Positions 5,447 to 5,769 of a stretch of DNA of 5,769 nucleotides are shown here, one piece after another (position 1 is the stretch's first letter; each line of letters starts with the position of its first letter). The notes under the pieces are model-generated. The model searched no databases and was not told where the DNA came from. It worked only from the letters and a program-made list of their open reading frames with translations. The stretch is taken from the NCBI GenBank assembly GCA_031270925.1, contig JAISWY010000037.1, positions 1 to 5,769 of the forward strand, read 5' to 3'. This DNA comes from Candidatus Symbiothrix sp. (GTDB taxonomy: Bacteria > Bacteroidota > Bacteroidia > Bacteroidales > Azobacteroidaceae). Position numbers and translations under genes: made by a program.

Positions 5447-5769
5447 ATGAAACCCAAAATCATTCTTGCCTTTTTTGCCTTGTTTTTAACTGTTGGATTG
5501 CGGGCGCAAGCAAGCGTTGCCGATAAGTTGATTGCTTACCCTGCACCTGCCGGAGCGGAGTTGAACAACGACTTTACCGTCAGCGTGCGGCAAAACGGAC
5601 AGGCATGGAAAACGCTTGCTTCGTATCTTGTCAATGTCGATGAAGTGAGAGATGTAAAGCACCATGTCGAAAACGCTTCGATGAGTTATTTCGATTTTTC
5701 GGGCGAGGTCGAAGTTTCAGTAAAGTACAATCGCGGCGATATTCAAACAGCCCGCGTGCGTCCGCTTTC
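5447..5769 (+). CDS. Exported protein, 5' part only, N-terminal beta-sandwich of a probable polysaccharide-degrading enzyme
   Basis: 107 codons of a gene that runs off the window. The ATG at 5447 lies 16 bases after the GH51 stop, so the genes are probably co-transcribed. Residues 1-22 are a signal peptide (hydrophobic IILAFFALFLTVGL, then an RAQA cleavage region). Residues 25-107 alternate beta-strands, with landmarks YPAPAGAELNNDFTVSVRQNG (31-51), SYFDFSGEVEVSV (80-92) and IQTARVRPL (99-107). From memory this matches the N-terminal module that precedes right-handed beta-helix catalytic domains in Bacteroidota glycosidases (GH28-, GH49- or GH87-like proteins). The catalytic domain lies outside the window, so the activity and substrate cannot be named; a role in arabinan or pectin breakdown is suggested only by its neighbours. 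Confidence 0.85.
   Translation, partial: MKPKIILAFFALFLTVGLRAQASVADKLIAYPAPAGAELNNDFTVSVRQNGQAWKTLASYLVNVDEVRDVKHHVENASMSYFDFSGEVEVSVKYNRGDIQTARVRPL

Overview
The window looks like Bacteroidota DNA, probably from a gut-type Bacteroidales. Three kinds of evidence point there. The genes lack clear Shine-Dalgarno sites but several have a TAnnTTTG -7 box upstream. The proteins match Bacteroides-type families: an exported S9A prolyl oligopeptidase, an AraR regulator of the Nudix-related (NrtR) family, and an exported GH51 arabinofuranosidase. Secreted polysaccharide-degrading enzymes sit next to a local sugar regulator. The species cannot be named from sequence reading alone. All supported genes are on the + strand.

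Region 1 (1-2408) is an upstream stretch and a prolyl oligopeptidase lipoprotein gene. The catalytic domain is intact, but the reading frame is a mosaic. A 28-base palindromic repeat lies in the linker after the lipobox, a G-rich repeat lies in the first part of the propeller, and a four-to-five-cysteine zinc-ribbon-like module is inserted further into the propeller. The middle of the gene (about 785-1600) is far more AT-rich than its two ends.

Region 2 (2409-3036) is AT-rich. It holds the remnant of a DUF3990 (ADP-ribosyltransferase-like) gene that keeps its head and its tail but lacks the middle. Its stop codon overlaps the start of a small intact DUF3791-like gene. After that come 163 bases with a doubtful 46-codon frame, an 18-base palindrome, and two dyads upstream of the regulator that could be operators.

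Region 3 (3037-5769) is an arabinose module: araR, then a promoter with a perfect 8+6+8 inverted repeat just downstream of the -7 box, then a secreted GH51 alpha-L-arabinofuranosidase. A second exported protein follows 16 bases later and runs off the window. The likely logic is that AraR sits on the dyad and blocks transcription until L-arabinose releases it, so that the exported arabinose-releasing enzymes are made when arabinose is present.

No tRNA, rRNA, CRISPR array or transposase gene was seen. The most unusual content is the prolyl oligopeptidase gene with its nested insertions, followed by the internally deleted DUF3990 cassette and the AraR operator.
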